This document shows positions 63,627-64,000 of a DNA stretch of 64,000 bases, piece by piece. The DNA lies in assembly GCF_042655485.1 (NCBI RefSeq), contig NZ_JBHSMC010000029.1, positions 124,001-188,000 of the forward strand, read 5' to 3'. Origin of the DNA: Lederbergia graminis (GTDB lineage Bacteria > Bacillota > Bacilli > Bacillales > Bacillaceae_C). A model generated the notes under the pieces. It saw nothing but the letters and a program-made list of their open reading frames with translations, was not told the DNA's origin and made no database searches. Position 1 is the stretch's first letter, and each line of letters begins with the position of its first letter. A program made the position numbers and the translations under genes.

Positions 63627-64000
63627 TTAATCATCACAACAAGTTATATCAATTCCTAATTCACGATACGTGTTTATATTCATACTATCTGTCTTAGAAT
63701 CAGTAATAATATAATCAATCGAATTAATAGATGCTATTTGTGAGAAGGATTGCACTCCAAACTTACTGTAATCAGCTAGTAAATAAACTTCATCTGCTAT
63801 TTCAATCATTTTCTTTTTAACAATCGACTGCATTTCATTCGCATCACTTAAACCACGTACTTGTTCTATACCTGTACAGGAAATAAACGCTTTATGAACC
63901 CGATACCGTTCCAACGTACTCAATGCAATTGGTCCAACAAATGATAATGACTCCGATAATAAGATCCCACCACAAGAAAGCAGCGTAATTTTTTCTCTAG
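63627..64000 (-). CDS. DeoR-family transcriptional regulator, C-terminal part
   Basis: The frame stays open from the stop at 63627 to the right edge (about 124 residues). It has the DeoR effector-domain landmarks: ITLLSCGGILLSESLSFVGP, AFISCTGIEQVRGLSDANE and ADYSKFG. The N-terminal HTH is outside the window. In B. subtilis lutABC is controlled by a GntR-type LutR, so a DeoR regulator here points to a sugar pathway that releases lactate. Substrate cannot be told. Confidence 0.9.
   Translation of the reverse strand, partial: REKITLLSCGGILLSESLSFVGPIALSTLERYRVHKAFISCTGIEQVRGLSDANEMQSIVKKKMIEIADEVYLLADYSKFGVQSFSQIASINSIDYIITDSKTDSMNINTYRELGIDITCCDD

Overview
The window is chromosomal DNA of a low-GC, endospore-forming member of the Bacillaceae. 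Gene order and content match the Bacillus-type block radC-maf-spoIIB-(pilus/comC)-folC-valS-ysxE-spoVID-hemLBDCXA-engB-lonA-lonB-clpX-tig followed by ysnB-rdgB-rph-gerM-racE-ysmB. The sporulation genes (spoIIB, spoVID, ysxE, lonB, gerM) indicate a spore former. The AT-rich sequence and the dispersed intergenic repeats suggest the Oceanobacillus/Virgibacillus/Gracilibacillus side of the family, but the genus is not certain. Nearly every gene is on the minus strand, so transcription runs from high to low coordinates.

Left part (1-11.1 kb): a group II intron, of which only the 5' ribozyme part and the N-terminal two-fifths or so of its reverse transcriptase are in the window, sits in radC exactly after the HNHPSG codons. 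Candidate EBS1 and EBS2 sequences in the intron pair with the radC exon. Next come maf and spoIIB, then a complete type IVa pilus operon (pilB-pilT-pilC-pilA-pilD-pilM-pilN-pilO in transcription order) where B. subtilis carries only comC.

Middle (11.1-43 kb): housekeeping and sporulation core. It holds folC; valS behind a T-box leader with a GUC valine specifier; ysxE; spoVID; the hemAXCDBL operon for heme synthesis from glutamyl-tRNA; engB and the Lon proteases; clpX; tig; a TPR protein; several small proteins (one with two LexA-type boxes around its promoter); tRNA-Arg(TCT); a sulfatase joined to the ysnB-rdgB-rph-gerM-racE-ysmB block. Intergenic spaces hold a degenerate repeat family and a 123-bp tandem hairpin repeat.

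Right part (43-64 kb): an accessory glycan-use region. It encodes a Gfo/Idh/MocA dehydrogenase, a GH43 enzyme, a GH2 enzyme, a large GH43 lipoprotein, one sugar ABC transporter (binding protein plus two permeases, no ATPase), two further near-duplicate orphan binding proteins on either side of a GntR/LacI-type regulator, a sugar isomerase/epimerase, KDG kinase, KDPG aldolase, LutABC and a partial DeoR regulator. Four promoters here carry the same two-part module: an ATACTA-N4-TAGTAT palindrome with a CcpA cre-like site whose start lies 47-49 bp away. They form one apparent regulon: extracellular glycan trimming and uptake under a dedicated repressor and carbon catabolite control, feeding the KDG/KDPG branch and, through LutABC, lactate oxidation. 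The exact polysaccharide cannot be read from the sequence; a pectin or rhamnogalacturonan type is only a guess.
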